Origin: an uncultured Blautia sp.
GTDB taxonomy: Bacteria > Bacillota > Clostridia > Lachnospirales > Lachnospiraceae
Assembly: GCA_937893675.1 (NCBI GenBank)
Contig: CALBGI010000055.1
Coordinates: forward strand, 15,120-79,119
DNA: 64,000 nucleotides
Direction: 5' to 3'
The translations under genes were made by a program, and so were the position numbers. Position 1 is the first letter of the stretch; every line of letters starts with the position of its first letter. Below the pieces are notes generated by a model. It saw nothing but the letters and a program-made list of their open reading frames with translations, did no database searches and was not told the DNA's origin. Shown here one piece after another: positions 7,622 through 16,075 of this stretch.

Positions 7622-9115
7622 ATGGGCGAAGTAATTTTGAAAATGCAGGATATCACGAAGCGATTTCCAGGTGTTTTGGCACTTGATAAGGTAAATATCA
7701 CATTAAATAGAGGAGAAATACTGGCACTAGTTGGAGAAAACGGAGCCGGGAAATCTACGTTACTAAAAATTTTGTCAGGTGCTTATACAAAAGATGAAGG
7801 TATGGTTGAGTATAATGGGAAAATGATTGAAGGATATACTCCAAATGAAGCGATTCAGATGGGGATCAGCATTATATATCAGGAGCTTGACAATTATGGC
7901 CCTTTGACAGTTACTGAAAATATTTTGGTGAATTCTATGCCAAAAAAGGGTGGAAAAAGAGGGCCGATTGACTGGAAAAAAGCAAACAGGATTGCCCAGG
8001 AACTCATCAGTCAAATAACAGATGAAATCGATGTGACGGAAAGAGTAAGCAATTTAACTGCAGCACAACAGCAACTGGTCGAAATTGCGAAAGCTATGAG
8101 CAGAAATATGCAGGTTCTTATTATGGATGAACCGACATCTGCTTTAAACCGTGTTGAGACAGAGCAGTTGATGAAAATTGTAAAACAGTTGGCTGAAAAA
8201 GGTGTCAGTATTATTTATATTTCTCATCGGATGGATGAAATTTTTGCTCTTTCAGATCGAATTCAGGTTATGCGTGACGGAAAAAGCGTCTCTTCATTTA
8301 TTACATCTCAAACAAATGAAGAAGAGATTGTTAGAGAAATGGTAGGAAGAACTCTCGATAGTATGTATCCTCATGTGCCACAGATTCCTGGCGAGTGTAT
8401 TCTGAAAGTGAATCATTTAACCTGCGGAAAAGCAAAAGATGTAAGTTTTCAATTGCGCCGAGGGGAAATTCTTGGTCTGTTTGGCCTTATGGGGGCTGGA
8501 AGAACCAGTGTTGTAAGAGGATTGTTTGGTGACTCTTATCTTAAGGAAGGTTCCATAGAAGTTATGGGACAGAATATAAAAAATAACAGTCCGCAGGATG
8601 CAATACGAAACAAGATTGCTTATGTACCTAATGAACGAAAACTGGAAGGGCTGATGCTATCTGAATCTGTGAGGTTTAATACAAGCATTGCAGTGATTGA
8701 CAGCCTTCAAAAACAAGGCAGCTTGGACAAACAAGCAGAGAAAGAAATGGCGGAAAAGTGGATCAAAAAACTTGGGATTCGTACTCCATCTGGAGAAACC
8801 AGGGTAGATACTTTAAGTGGGGGGAATCAACAAAAAGTGATTATTGCAAGATGGTTGGAAACGAAACCGAACATCCTGATTCTCAATGATCCGACCAGAG
8901 GAATTGATGTGGGAGCAAAAGCAGAGATATACAGCCTTATGGAAGATTTATGCCGGCAGGGGATAGGAATTATTATGATTTCTTCTGAACTGCAGGAAAC
9001 GCTTTCCATGGCGGATAGGATTTTGGTAATGAGTGAGGGAAAGGTCACAGGTGAGGTGCTGAGAGAAGAAGCAACACAGGAAAGCCTTATGAAGTTAGCG
9101 GTAGGAGGTATGTAG
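7622..9115 (+). CDS. CUT2 sugar-type ABC transporter ATPase (two NBDs)
   Basis: A 497-residue RbsA/MglA-type protein with two fused nucleotide-binding domains. NBD1 has Walker A GENGAGKST (38-46), a divergent signature (LTAAQQQLVEIAKA) and Walker B LIMDEPTSAL. NBD2 has a degenerate Walker A (GLMGAGRTS), a good signature (LSGGNQQKVIIARWL) and LILNDPTRGID. This asymmetry is normal for the family. It powers uptake with the permease that starts 1 nt after its stop. GGAGG lies before the ATG at normal distance, and the gene follows the PTE-like gene by 11 nt. Confidence 0.95.
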   Translation: MGEVILKMQDITKRFPGVLALDKVNITLNRGEILALVGENGAGKSTLLKILSGAYTKDEGMVEYNGKMIEGYTPNEAIQMGISIIYQELDNYGPLTVTENILVNSMPKKGGKRGPIDWKKANRIAQELISQITDEIDVTERVSNLTAAQQQLVEIAKAMSRNMQVLIMDEPTSALNRVETEQLMKIVKQLAEKGVSIIYISHRMDEIFALSDRIQVMRDGKSVSSFITSQTNEEEIVREMVGRTLDSMYPHVPQIPGECILKVNHLTCGKAKDVSFQLRRGEILGLFGLMGAGRTSVVRGLFGDSYLKEGSIEVMGQNIKNNSPQDAIRNKIAYVPNERKLEGLMLSESVRFNTSIAVIDSLQKQGSLDKQAEKEMAEKWIKKLGIRTPSGETRVDTLSGGNQQKVIIARWLETKPNILILNDPTRGIDVGAKAEIYSLMEDLCRQGIGIIMISSELQETLSMADRILVMSEGKVTGEVLREEATQESLMKLAVGGM

Positions 9116-9116
9116 G

Positions 9117-10085
9117 ATGGAAAATGGGCTAGCTATTAAGAAAAGAATTTTGAAAGGCGGAAGTAGCGAAATTACAATTTGTATAGCGTATATTGGATTG
9201 TGCCTTATTTTTTCGATTCTTTCTCCTAATTTTTTATCAATCAGAAATTTTGTAAACATTGGTGTTTATTCATCGATTATGGGAATTACAGCTGCGGCAA
9301 CTACATTAGTGTTGATTTCAGGATGTATTGATATTTCGGTAGGAGCAACGATGGGGCTTGCTGGGATGATTAGTGCACTTTTACTGAAAGCGGGAGTACC
9401 CATTGTAATTGCAGTAGCAGTAGCATTGGCAGCAGGAGCGGCAGTAGGTGTATTTAACGGTCTTCTTGTATCTAAGGGGAAAATTGTGCCAATGATCGCA
9501 ACTCTTGCAAGTATGTCTATTGTCCGGGGAATTGCCTATCTGACAAATGGGGGGATTTCCATTGTTATCAGCAATAAACAGTTTACCTGGCTTGGACGAG
9601 GATATGTAGGACCGATACCGTTTATTCTAATTGTAATTGCAGTCGTATATATTGCGGTACACTATTTAGCGCGTTACACTGCATATGGAAGAAAGTTGTA
9701 TGCAACTGGAGCAAATCAAAGAGCAGGATACTTGGCGGGTATCAATACAGATAAAACAATTCTTGGTGTATATGTACTCAACGGTGTCTTTGCAGGTCTA
9801 TCAGGCGTTTTAATGGCAGCTCAGTCAGGAGCAGGTTTACCGACAGCGGGCGATACATATGAGATGACTATTATATCTGCATGTGTACTTGGTGGGACTT
9901 CCATTAATGGTGGAAAAGGAAATGTTTGGGGAACATTGGTGGGGGTTCTTTTGTTGACAACTATTTCAAATGGTTTGACAATGCTTGGAATATCCAGCTT
10001 TTGGCAGCAAATTATCAAAGGAACAATCCTTGTTGTAGCAGTGCTGATTGATGCATGGAGAAGCGGAAGTTATAAGAAAGTGTAA
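9117..10085 (+). CDS. CUT2-type ABC transporter permease (RbsC family)
   Basis: A 322-residue membrane protein with about ten hydrophobic segments and the BPD_transp_2 signature. Examples are GCIDISVGATMGLAGM after TM3 and the late loop ACVLGGTSINGGKGNVWGT, characteristic of RbsC/MglC. It forms the homodimeric channel for the ATPase at 7622 and the binding protein at 5446. Its ATG lies 1 nt after the ATPase stop, indicating translational coupling. Confidence 0.95.
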   Translation: MENGLAIKKRILKGGSSEITICIAYIGLCLIFSILSPNFLSIRNFVNIGVYSSIMGITAAATTLVLISGCIDISVGATMGLAGMISALLLKAGVPIVIAVAVALAAGAAVGVFNGLLVSKGKIVPMIATLASMSIVRGIAYLTNGGISIVISNKQFTWLGRGYVGPIPFILIVIAVVYIAVHYLARYTAYGRKLYATGANQRAGYLAGINTDKTILGVYVLNGVFAGLSGVLMAAQSGAGLPTAGDTYEMTIISACVLGGTSINGGKGNVWGTLVGVLLLTTISNGLTMLGISSFWQQIIKGTILVVAVLIDAWRSGSYKKV

Positions 10086-10113
10086 TTTAGGATAATTATA
10101 AGAAAGGCGGAGA

Positions 10114-10491
10114 ATGACTGTGAATGGAAAAAAGTCGTGGTTTATTGTAGATGGATACAGACCTCCAGAAGAAAAGGGCGGTGCAGATGATTATGTGGGA
10201 CATGAATGTATCATGATTTTGAATTGCAATGACAGAGATGCACATGTGGAAATTGATGTATATTATCCAGATAAGGAACCGGTATTAGGAATACCATATT
10301 TGGCTCCCGCAAGGCGTGTTCGGGCATTCCGTACAAATGATAAATCAGTATTTGGAGAATTGGATCTTGGAATCGGCAATCAGTATTCTTTAAATATCAG
10401 AAGTGATGTAGATGTCATTGTCCAATATGGACGTCTCGATATTAATCAGGACAATATGGCCTACATGGCAACGTTAGGATATTCAGACTAA
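10114..10491 (+). CDS. Sensory rhodopsin transducer (ASRT) family protein
   Basis: The 125-residue protein resembles the Anabaena sensory rhodopsin transducer family (PF07100-type). Supporting segments are SWFIVDGYRPP near the start, VGHECIMILNCNDRDAHVEI, then APARRVRAFRTND and a final VDVIVQYGRLD. These small all-beta proteins form tetramers. In the cyanobacterium the founding member partners a rhodopsin, but many bacterial homologues occur without rhodopsin next to carbohydrate genes, and ligand or DNA binding has been suggested. No rhodopsin is present here. It is the last gene of the importer operon (28 nt after the permease), so a role in binding or processing the imported compound is my inference. 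Confidence 0.8.
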   Translation: MTVNGKKSWFIVDGYRPPEEKGGADDYVGHECIMILNCNDRDAHVEIDVYYPDKEPVLGIPYLAPARRVRAFRTNDKSVFGELDLGIGNQYSLNIRSDVDVIVQYGRLDINQDNMAYMATLGYSD

Positions 10492-10591
10492 CTGTCAAAA
10501 GAAAATCCTTCCTGTGGGCAGAATAAAGTAAGCTAGGACAGAAAAAATATGGTATTTTTATCCAAAATACATGGCCGCAAGTAAGATTCTA

Positions 10592-10600
10592 TGTTAGTAT
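10592..10600 (+). promoter_or_regulatory. Extended -10 promoter of the second lacI-type gene
   Basis: TGTTAGTAT is an extended -10 (TGT plus TAGTAT) without a clear -35. The surrounding ATGTTAGTATGAAGA is almost the same as the promoter core of the first M24 gene (3854-3868), suggesting common ancestry or a shared factor. Confidence 0.45.
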
Positions 10601-10670
10601 GAAGATAAGACTAGCAGTTACGTAAAACTTGGAAAAAAGTATCAGATTATTCGGAGCAGGGAGGAATAGT

Positions 10671-11627
10671 ATGGTTTCAATGAAGGACATTGCAAAGGAA
10701 TTGAATTTGTCCAGATGTACGGTTTCCAATATACTGAACAATAAACTGGAACAGTACAGCTATCGCAAAGAAACAGTAGATGCGGTGCGCCGAAAAGCAG
10801 AAGAAATGGGTTATGTGATGAACAATCTGGCACAGTCTTTAAAAACAGGTTCCGCACATATGATTGCGCTGGTGATACCAGATATTTCAAGCACTTTTTA
10901 TATCAATATTATTCAGGAAATAGAAAGAAAAGCATTTGAAAATAATTATGAGTTGATCATTTGTGTTACAGAAGAAAATCTGGATAAAGAAAAGCGTGTA
11001 CTGGAAACCTTGAAAAAGAGGCGCGTAGACGGTGTTATTATCGCGGCAGTATCGTATACGGAGTCAGAAATAGAAGAGGATGCATACAAAGTTGTATTGT
11101 TTGATCGTATTACACAAAATACAGATTTGATAAGTGTGACGGTGGACGATAGAAAGGCTGCTTATGAGTTAACATTGAAAATACTGGATAAAGGCTTTAA
11201 AAGACCTATTTTTGCGGCGACGTCGCCTTGGGACTATACGGTACAGTGCCGTTTGGAAGGATATAAAAAAGCCCTTGCTCAATATGGAGTTCCCTTTCGG
11301 GAGGAACTTGTATTTTATAACTGTTACCATGAACTGGATGCATATGATATGATAAACCATATTTTGAATGAAGGAAAGATCGCTTTTGATTCTATTATTT
11401 CGACAACAAATGAAATTGTGTTTGGCGTGATGAAAGCACTGGGCGATAATTTTACTCGAATCGGTTATGGCGGATTTTACTCTTTTAATGGCTCTTCATT
11501 CATGGGAGAACGAATTGTTAATGTGATACCGCCGCCAGATATGGCGGAAAAAGCGTTTCAGTTATTGATGTCTAGTATTGAAGGTAAGCAGGTGGAAAGT
11601 GCAGTGCTTGATGTAAAAATTAAATAA
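10671..11627 (+). CDS. LacI family transcriptional regulator (second of the locus)
   Basis: A 318-residue LacI/GalR protein: HTH SMKDIAKELNLSRCTVSNIL, hinge around VMNNLAQSLKTGSA, then a type I periplasmic-binding-like core (LVIPDISSTFY, GVIIAAVS, VTVDDRKAAYELTLKIL). I start at 10671 because a GGGAGG site lies 6 nt upstream and the HTH begins at once. It is flanked by the importer operon and the second M24 gene, both of which carry TACTCGAGTA palindromes, so it is the likely binder of that operator. The C-terminal half is short compared with LacI (usual length ~330-340). Confidence 0.9.
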   Translation: MVSMKDIAKELNLSRCTVSNILNNKLEQYSYRKETVDAVRRKAEEMGYVMNNLAQSLKTGSAHMIALVIPDISSTFYINIIQEIERKAFENNYELIICVTEENLDKEKRVLETLKKRRVDGVIIAAVSYTESEIEEDAYKVVLFDRITQNTDLISVTVDDRKAAYELTLKILDKGFKRPIFAATSPWDYTVQCRLEGYKKALAQYGVPFREELVFYNCYHELDAYDMINHILNEGKIAFDSIISTTNEIVFGVMKALGDNFTRIGYGGFYSFNGSSFMGERIVNVIPPPDMAEKAFQLLMSSIEGKQVESAVLDVKIK

Positions 11628-11671
11628 TATGCTTGTTGTTCAGCAGTAAGCAGGAATATTTTACCCCAAAA

Positions 11672-11685
11672 TATACTCGAGTATA
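11672..11685. promoter_or_regulatory. TACTCGAGTA operator of the second M24 gene
   Basis: TATACTCGAGTATA is a perfect 14-bp palindrome, sharing its 10-bp core with the two sites at 5303-5338. It lies 23 nt before the ATG and just after a weak promoter candidate (TTGTTG at 11633, then TATTTT at 11657). Confidence 0.72.
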
Positions 11686-11708
11686 CATGAGCCGAAAAGG
11701 AGGTAACT

Positions 11709-12887
11709 ATGAAACCGAGAATTGAACATGAGGAATTTTTAAAACGAATTGAAAAGACACAGCAGGAAATGAAAAAAGAAAATCTGGATTTGCTTTTTGC
11801 CTATGGAAATGAGGCAGAACCGCAATATATTCGTTATTACAGTAATTATTGGCCAAGCTTTGAGGTGGCGGGAGTATTGATTCCAGTGGAGGGAGAGCCA
11901 ATTTTAATTATTGGACCGGAAAGTGAAACTTTTGCAGGGTCTGTTTCTCATATTGTGAAAATCAGAAAAGTTTTGGCATTCCGCGAATCCTCAGAACCGG
12001 AGTACCCAGGAGCTGTTTTATGTACTATGGAAGAAGTAATTAAGGAAGCGATGAGTGGAAAAGAACTGAAAAATATCGGAATGGTAGGAGGATGCTTAAT
12101 TTCACATGTAGTTCATTTGGCACTGCAAGAAGCCTTAGAAAATTTAGGAAATCCAAAGCTTATTAAAGCAGATATGCTGGTATCAAAGCTAAGAGCAATT
12201 AAATCTCCAGCAGAGATTGCCTGTATGAAAGAAGCTTATAGAATTACGCAGGCTGCGATGAATAAAGTGCTTGATACGATTGCGGTAGGTATGACAGAAG
12301 AGCAAGTACGTGGTGTGGCAGTGAGTGTTATGTATGAAGAAGGGGCGGAAGGGGAAGCTTACCCATGCTGGGTTCTTGCCGGCGAAGGTTCTAATCTGGC
12401 AATAGGAAGATGCCGGGGGCACGTAATCCAGGCGGGAGATTTGGTACATATCCAGATAGGAGCTCGTTATCAGGGATATGCGTCTACAATTGGACGTGCT
12501 GTTGTTATGGGAAAGGCTACAGAAGAACAGAAAAACCTGATTATGGCCAGTTTGGCAGGGCAGAAAGCTATTCTGGAAACCGCAAAAGCTGGTATAGAAG
12601 CAAAAGTAGTTAATGATGCGCACTATCAGGCAATCGAAGCATTAGGACAGGAAAAACATATTCTATATGGACCATGCCATGGGACAGGACTTATGGAAGG
12701 AGAATATCCTTGGATTGAGTCAAATTCAGAGTTTATTCTTGAAGAAGGAATGACTTTCTGTACATGTGTATATCTTGGGGATAATGATTTAAAAATGGGG
12801 GTAAGATTTGAAGATGGTTTTCTTGTAACAAAAGAAGGCACAGAATCTTTTTCAGATTGTAGGAGAGAATTGATTGAAATTTATTAA
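11709..12887 (+). CDS. Second M24 (creatinase/prolidase fold) protein lacking metal-ligand aspartates
   Basis: A 392-residue protein similar to the one at 4046 in length and layout, with matching N-termini (FLKRIEKTQQEMKKENLDLL). The first two metal ligands are again missing: the aligned strand reads VHIQIGARYQGYASTIGRA, with Gln and Ser/Thr where Asp would be. The HGTGL His, EEGM Glu and FEDGF Glu remain. The N-terminal creatinase_N domain spans ~1-135. It is preceded by AAAAGGAGG and a CTCGAG operator, so it should be co-regulated with the importer. The presence of two such proteins may mean a heterodimer or two steps on one substrate. Confidence 0.85.
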   Translation: MKPRIEHEEFLKRIEKTQQEMKKENLDLLFAYGNEAEPQYIRYYSNYWPSFEVAGVLIPVEGEPILIIGPESETFAGSVSHIVKIRKVLAFRESSEPEYPGAVLCTMEEVIKEAMSGKELKNIGMVGGCLISHVVHLALQEALENLGNPKLIKADMLVSKLRAIKSPAEIACMKEAYRITQAAMNKVLDTIAVGMTEEQVRGVAVSVMYEEGAEGEAYPCWVLAGEGSNLAIGRCRGHVIQAGDLVHIQIGARYQGYASTIGRAVVMGKATEEQKNLIMASLAGQKAILETAKAGIEAKVVNDAHYQAIEALGQEKHILYGPCHGTGLMEGEYPWIESNSEFILEEGMTFCTCVYLGDNDLKMGVRFEDGFLVTKEGTESFSDCRRELIEIY

Positions 12888-12908
12888 ATCATCGTAGTTT
12901 TCCTTTGG

Positions 12909-12950
12909 AGCCGGAAATATGGACATATTGTCCTGTTTCCGGCTATTTTT
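12909..12950 (+). terminator. Intrinsic terminator after the M24 gene
   Basis: AGCCGGAAA/TTTCCGGCT form a perfect 9-bp stem with an 18-nt loop, followed by ATTTTTG. It closes the uptake locus. Confidence 0.75.
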
Positions 12951-13016
12951 GCCAGTTATGTACAAGAAAAATTTTTCATAGAGTGTAACAAAAGGATCTT
13001 TAGTGGAGCATGACAG

Positions 13017-14762
13017 ATGCCGGACCAGAAACTTGACAACCTGTTGAACCTTGCACTAAGTGCGACAGAGCAGGAGCGGGAAAAATCGGGAAATCTGAAC
13101 GTGGGATATGACCAGGAGCTGCGCCTATGGGATGTGCTTGTGAAATACAATGGAGACACGTCGGGGCTGGAGGGACCCGGCGTTTTTGCAGTGCCTCTTC
13201 TGGGAGATTATGCAGTGGTAACCTTGCCGGAGAGCGAGCTGGAGAATTACGCCAGACGTCCGCAGATCGAGTTTGTGGAGATTCCCAAAAGATTATTTTT
13301 TGCAGATTATGCGGCAAATCAGGCAAGCTGTATCACTTCGCTCCAGACAGGACGAAGCGGGCGTGGGGGAACAGACAATCTTACGGGAAAAGGAATTCTC
13401 ATCGGGATTGTAGATTCGGGCGTGGATTACTGGCATCCGGATTTCCGGAACCCGGACGGAACCACCAGGATCCTTCGGCTTTGGGATCAGGAAATATCAG
13501 GAAATCCTCCGGCGGGGTATGTGCTGGGTACAGAATACACAAAAGAGCAGATAGATCTGGCGTTGATTTTACCGGAAAGAGAGGGGCGCGAACTTGTACC
13601 AAGTCAGGACTTGAGCAGACATGGGACAGCTGTTCTTGGGATTGCAGCAGGTAATGGACGGGCATCGGAAGGTATGAGCCGAGGTGTGGCTTTTGAAAGT
13701 GAGCTGGTGGTTGTAAAGCTGGGAAGGCCAAGAGAAAATTCTTTTCCCAGGACAACAGAGTTGATTCAGGGGATAGATTACCTTGTGCGTATGTCCAGAG
13801 AACTTGGAAGACCTATGGCAATTAATCTGAGCTTTGGAAATAATTATGGATCCCATCGTGGAGATTCTCTGGTGGAAACCTACATTGACAATGTATCTGA
13901 CATTGGACGGTTGGTACTCTGTACCGGAACCGGAAATAATGGCAGTGATGCTCTTCACACCGGGGGAAAGCTTTCTTCCGGAGAGCGTACAGAGGTGGAG
14001 TTTGGCGTTGGAGCTTATGAAACAACTCTGAATGTTCAGCTTTGGAAAGACTACGAGGACGAAATAGAAATCTATGTGGAGAATCCAGCCGGAGAGCGGA
14101 TCGGACCACTGTACGAAGAGCTTGGAGCACAGAGGTACAGACTGGGGAATACCGAGCTTTTGATCTATTATGGAAAGCCGGCGCCCTATCATGTGACGCA
14201 GGAGATTTATTTTGACTTTCTTCCAACACGAAGTTTTGTGGACAGCGGTGTGTGGAAAGTGATTTTACAGGGAAAACAAGTGAAGAGCGGAGAATATTTT
14301 CTGTGGATGCCGGGAGGAAATGTACTGAATCCCGGGACAAATTTTTATCTTCCAAGAGCACAGGGAACGCTGACGATCCCCTCCACTTCGGGGAAGATTA
14401 TTTCCGTGGGCGCATACGATTCCGCCCGGAATTCCTATGCGGATTTTTCTGGAAGAGGGAGCGATTTTCTACCCCGGCGAAAGCCGGATCTGGCAGCTCC
14501 GGGCGTCAACATAACAGCGCCGGTTCCAGGCGGAAGGTATGATACAGTGACCGGGACTTCATTTGCGACACCGTTTGTTACCGGAGCGGCAGCGCTGTTG
14601 ATGGAGTGGGGGATTGTGAGAGGGAATGATCCGTTTTTGTATGGGGAAAAGGTGAAAGCGTATCTGAGGCGTGGAGCAAAGCCGCTGCCGGGATATGGGG
14701 AATATCCGAATGCGGAAGTGGGATGGGGAACGCTGTGCGTGGGTGACAGTATACCAGATTAA
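13017..14762 (+). CDS. S8 family subtilisin-like protease (Csp-like)
   Basis: A 581-residue subtilase with no signal peptide. The catalytic triad is visible: D133 (IVDSGVDYWHPDF), H202 (RHGTAVLGIAAG) and S515 (GTSFATPFVTGAAAL), with an oxyanion Asn in TGTGNNGSD. The first ~95 residues form a prodomain-like region (LLGDYAVVTLPESELENY then QIEFVEIPKRLFF). The long insert between H202 and S515 is a jelly-roll domain typical of clostridial Csp proteases, which process the germination enzyme SleC. Most Lachnospiraceae carry several Csp-like paralogues, so a sporulation role is not certain. It stands alone, between two terminated or decayed regions. Confidence 0.9.
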   Translation: MPDQKLDNLLNLALSATEQEREKSGNLNVGYDQELRLWDVLVKYNGDTSGLEGPGVFAVPLLGDYAVVTLPESELENYARRPQIEFVEIPKRLFFADYAANQASCITSLQTGRSGRGGTDNLTGKGILIGIVDSGVDYWHPDFRNPDGTTRILRLWDQEISGNPPAGYVLGTEYTKEQIDLALILPEREGRELVPSQDLSRHGTAVLGIAAGNGRASEGMSRGVAFESELVVVKLGRPRENSFPRTTELIQGIDYLVRMSRELGRPMAINLSFGNNYGSHRGDSLVETYIDNVSDIGRLVLCTGTGNNGSDALHTGGKLSSGERTEVEFGVGAYETTLNVQLWKDYEDEIEIYVENPAGERIGPLYEELGAQRYRLGNTELLIYYGKPAPYHVTQEIYFDFLPTRSFVDSGVWKVILQGKQVKSGEYFLWMPGGNVLNPGTNFYLPRAQGTLTIPSTSGKIISVGAYDSARNSYADFSGRGSDFLPRRKPDLAAPGVNITAPVPGGRYDTVTGTSFATPFVTGAAALLMEWGIVRGNDPFLYGEKVKAYLRRGAKPLPGYGEYPNAEVGWGTLCVGDSIPD

Positions 14763-14871
14763 AATCAGATATAAGAATATTGCAGTTAGAAGAACGGCAT
14801 GCCATGGTATATACACAATGTGTAAAAAAGAAACGAGAGAACATATAAAAATGAAGGATAAAATAAAAGAA

Positions 14872-15598
14872 TTACGGGAAAGCGGGAGAGGGCTTGTTGG
14901 ACATAATGATTTTGGGGTTTAAATTTGCGGCAAAGTTTTCTTTGTTGCTCCATGGACTGCAGGAGATTTTTTTGATATTGGGAATGGTCTGAACGATTGC
15001 CAAGCGGTCGTCCAGCCGTTCACAGCATCCATAATAAAGCATGCCAAAGTTTGCTGCCAACTGTTTTGCATAAGGAATTAGGCCCAAATTGTTTGCCTGA
15101 TGAATCCCGTTTAATGTGGCCTGAGTCATACGATTCATGATCTGATGGATAAAATCTGGGCGGTCTGCCAAATCAAAATAAATGTTTTCAACTCCCATAA
15201 ACTCGGACAGAATATCCCAAATTTGCAGCTTTATATTGGCGCCTCCGGCTTGGCGTACAGGTAAAATTCCATCAAAAATAAATTGGGAAATATCTGCCCA
15301 TTCCCGTGATGTCTGTATATCAACGGAGAGATTCAAGTTCTGTATTTTCCCGACATCTTCTTCTGTTTTCAAAGTTTTGGGAAATAAAGGGTTCTTGGGT
15401 AACGCAGGTAAGAGAACCGTCATAATTCAGGTCATGCCATGGAATCTGATCGATCATCACCATGGGGCGGACCTCGTCGCGTCGGTTGAAGGATTTCCAA
15501 AGATTCATTTTTTCTCTTTGAACGGGAAGCGAGGCAATTTCCATATAGCTGTTTGCAAGCGTCCGTAAGACAGACAGTTCTCCAGTTGTAATATCCAT
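14872..15598 (-). pseudogene. UroD-like (uroporphyrinogen decarboxylase family) gene, decayed
   Basis: Reading on the minus strand, an intact start follows an AGGAGG site (ATG at 15598) and gives MDITTGELSVLRTLANSYME, then IDQIPWHDLNYDGSL. This matches the N-terminus of the large UroD-like proteins of Lachnospiraceae. Near 15400-15425 the frame shifts and the next piece resumes with LKTEEDVGKIQNL, so a segment is also missing. The later piece keeps FGMLYYGCCERLDDRLAIV and the near-C-terminal ISCSPWSNKENFA, but another segment before FGMLYYGCC is absent. At least one frameshift and two internal deletions are therefore inferred. A different UroD-like protein is intact at 22613. Confidence 0.8.
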
Positions 15599-15879
15599 TT
15601 TTAGATACCTCCTTTTTATTTTAGGATAGCAGAACCATACAAAAAGGAAACCGGAGATAGAGAGAAAAAACACTGGAAAAATGACATGGTAAAGAAAGAT
15701 ATTTTACAATTCTGGAAGACTGTTGCAAAATAATAACGATTGTGAGATTATAGAATATATTGTGTGCACAACAGGAGGAGGGAAGATGCTTCTTCTTTAT
15801 GGGATAACGAAAGTATCGAAAACATGGAACGTGGAGGAAAATTCCGCGTGCGGCTATATCAGAATGTACTATATACAGA

Positions 15880-16044
15880 ATGGCGGCAGTCGTAACAGAA
15901 TATCTTAAAAAAGAGGGACATTCGGTCAGTGAGACTGCAGAAGCTGTGGGGTATGGAGAAAGTAAAAATTTCAGCAGTTCTTTCAAAAAATTTTACGGGA
16001 TTTGTCCAAGTGAAGCAAAGAAGTATCTATGCATGATTTTATAG
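15880..16044 (+). pseudogene. AraC-type HTH C-terminal remnant
   Basis: A short stretch reads EYLKKEGHSVSETAEAVGY, then SKNFSSSFKKFYGICPSEAK, ending in a stop at 16042. This is the second helix-turn-helix and tail of an AraC regulator, without the first HTH or a sensor domain. An AGGAGG site and ATG at 15786 open an unrelated 40-residue frame that could be the old N-terminus. I take it as a gene gutted by deletion, probably once the divergent partner of the neighbouring UroD-like pseudogene. The rest of 15599-15879 shows only an inverted repeat TTGTG-TG-CACAA (15760-15771). Confidence 0.75.
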
Positions 16045-16075
16045 ATACACTGACCGGAGCGAAAAGGAGTCGAGA

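Noticed and set aside
10671..11627. LacI gene as a fused longer protein from 10629
   Set aside because: The extra 14 residues precede the HTH without a ribosome site, whereas GGGAGG supports 10671.
15786..15908. 40-residue frame with an AGGAGG site
   Set aside because: It has no similarity I can recognise and runs into the AraC remnant in another frame; treated as part of a decayed gene.
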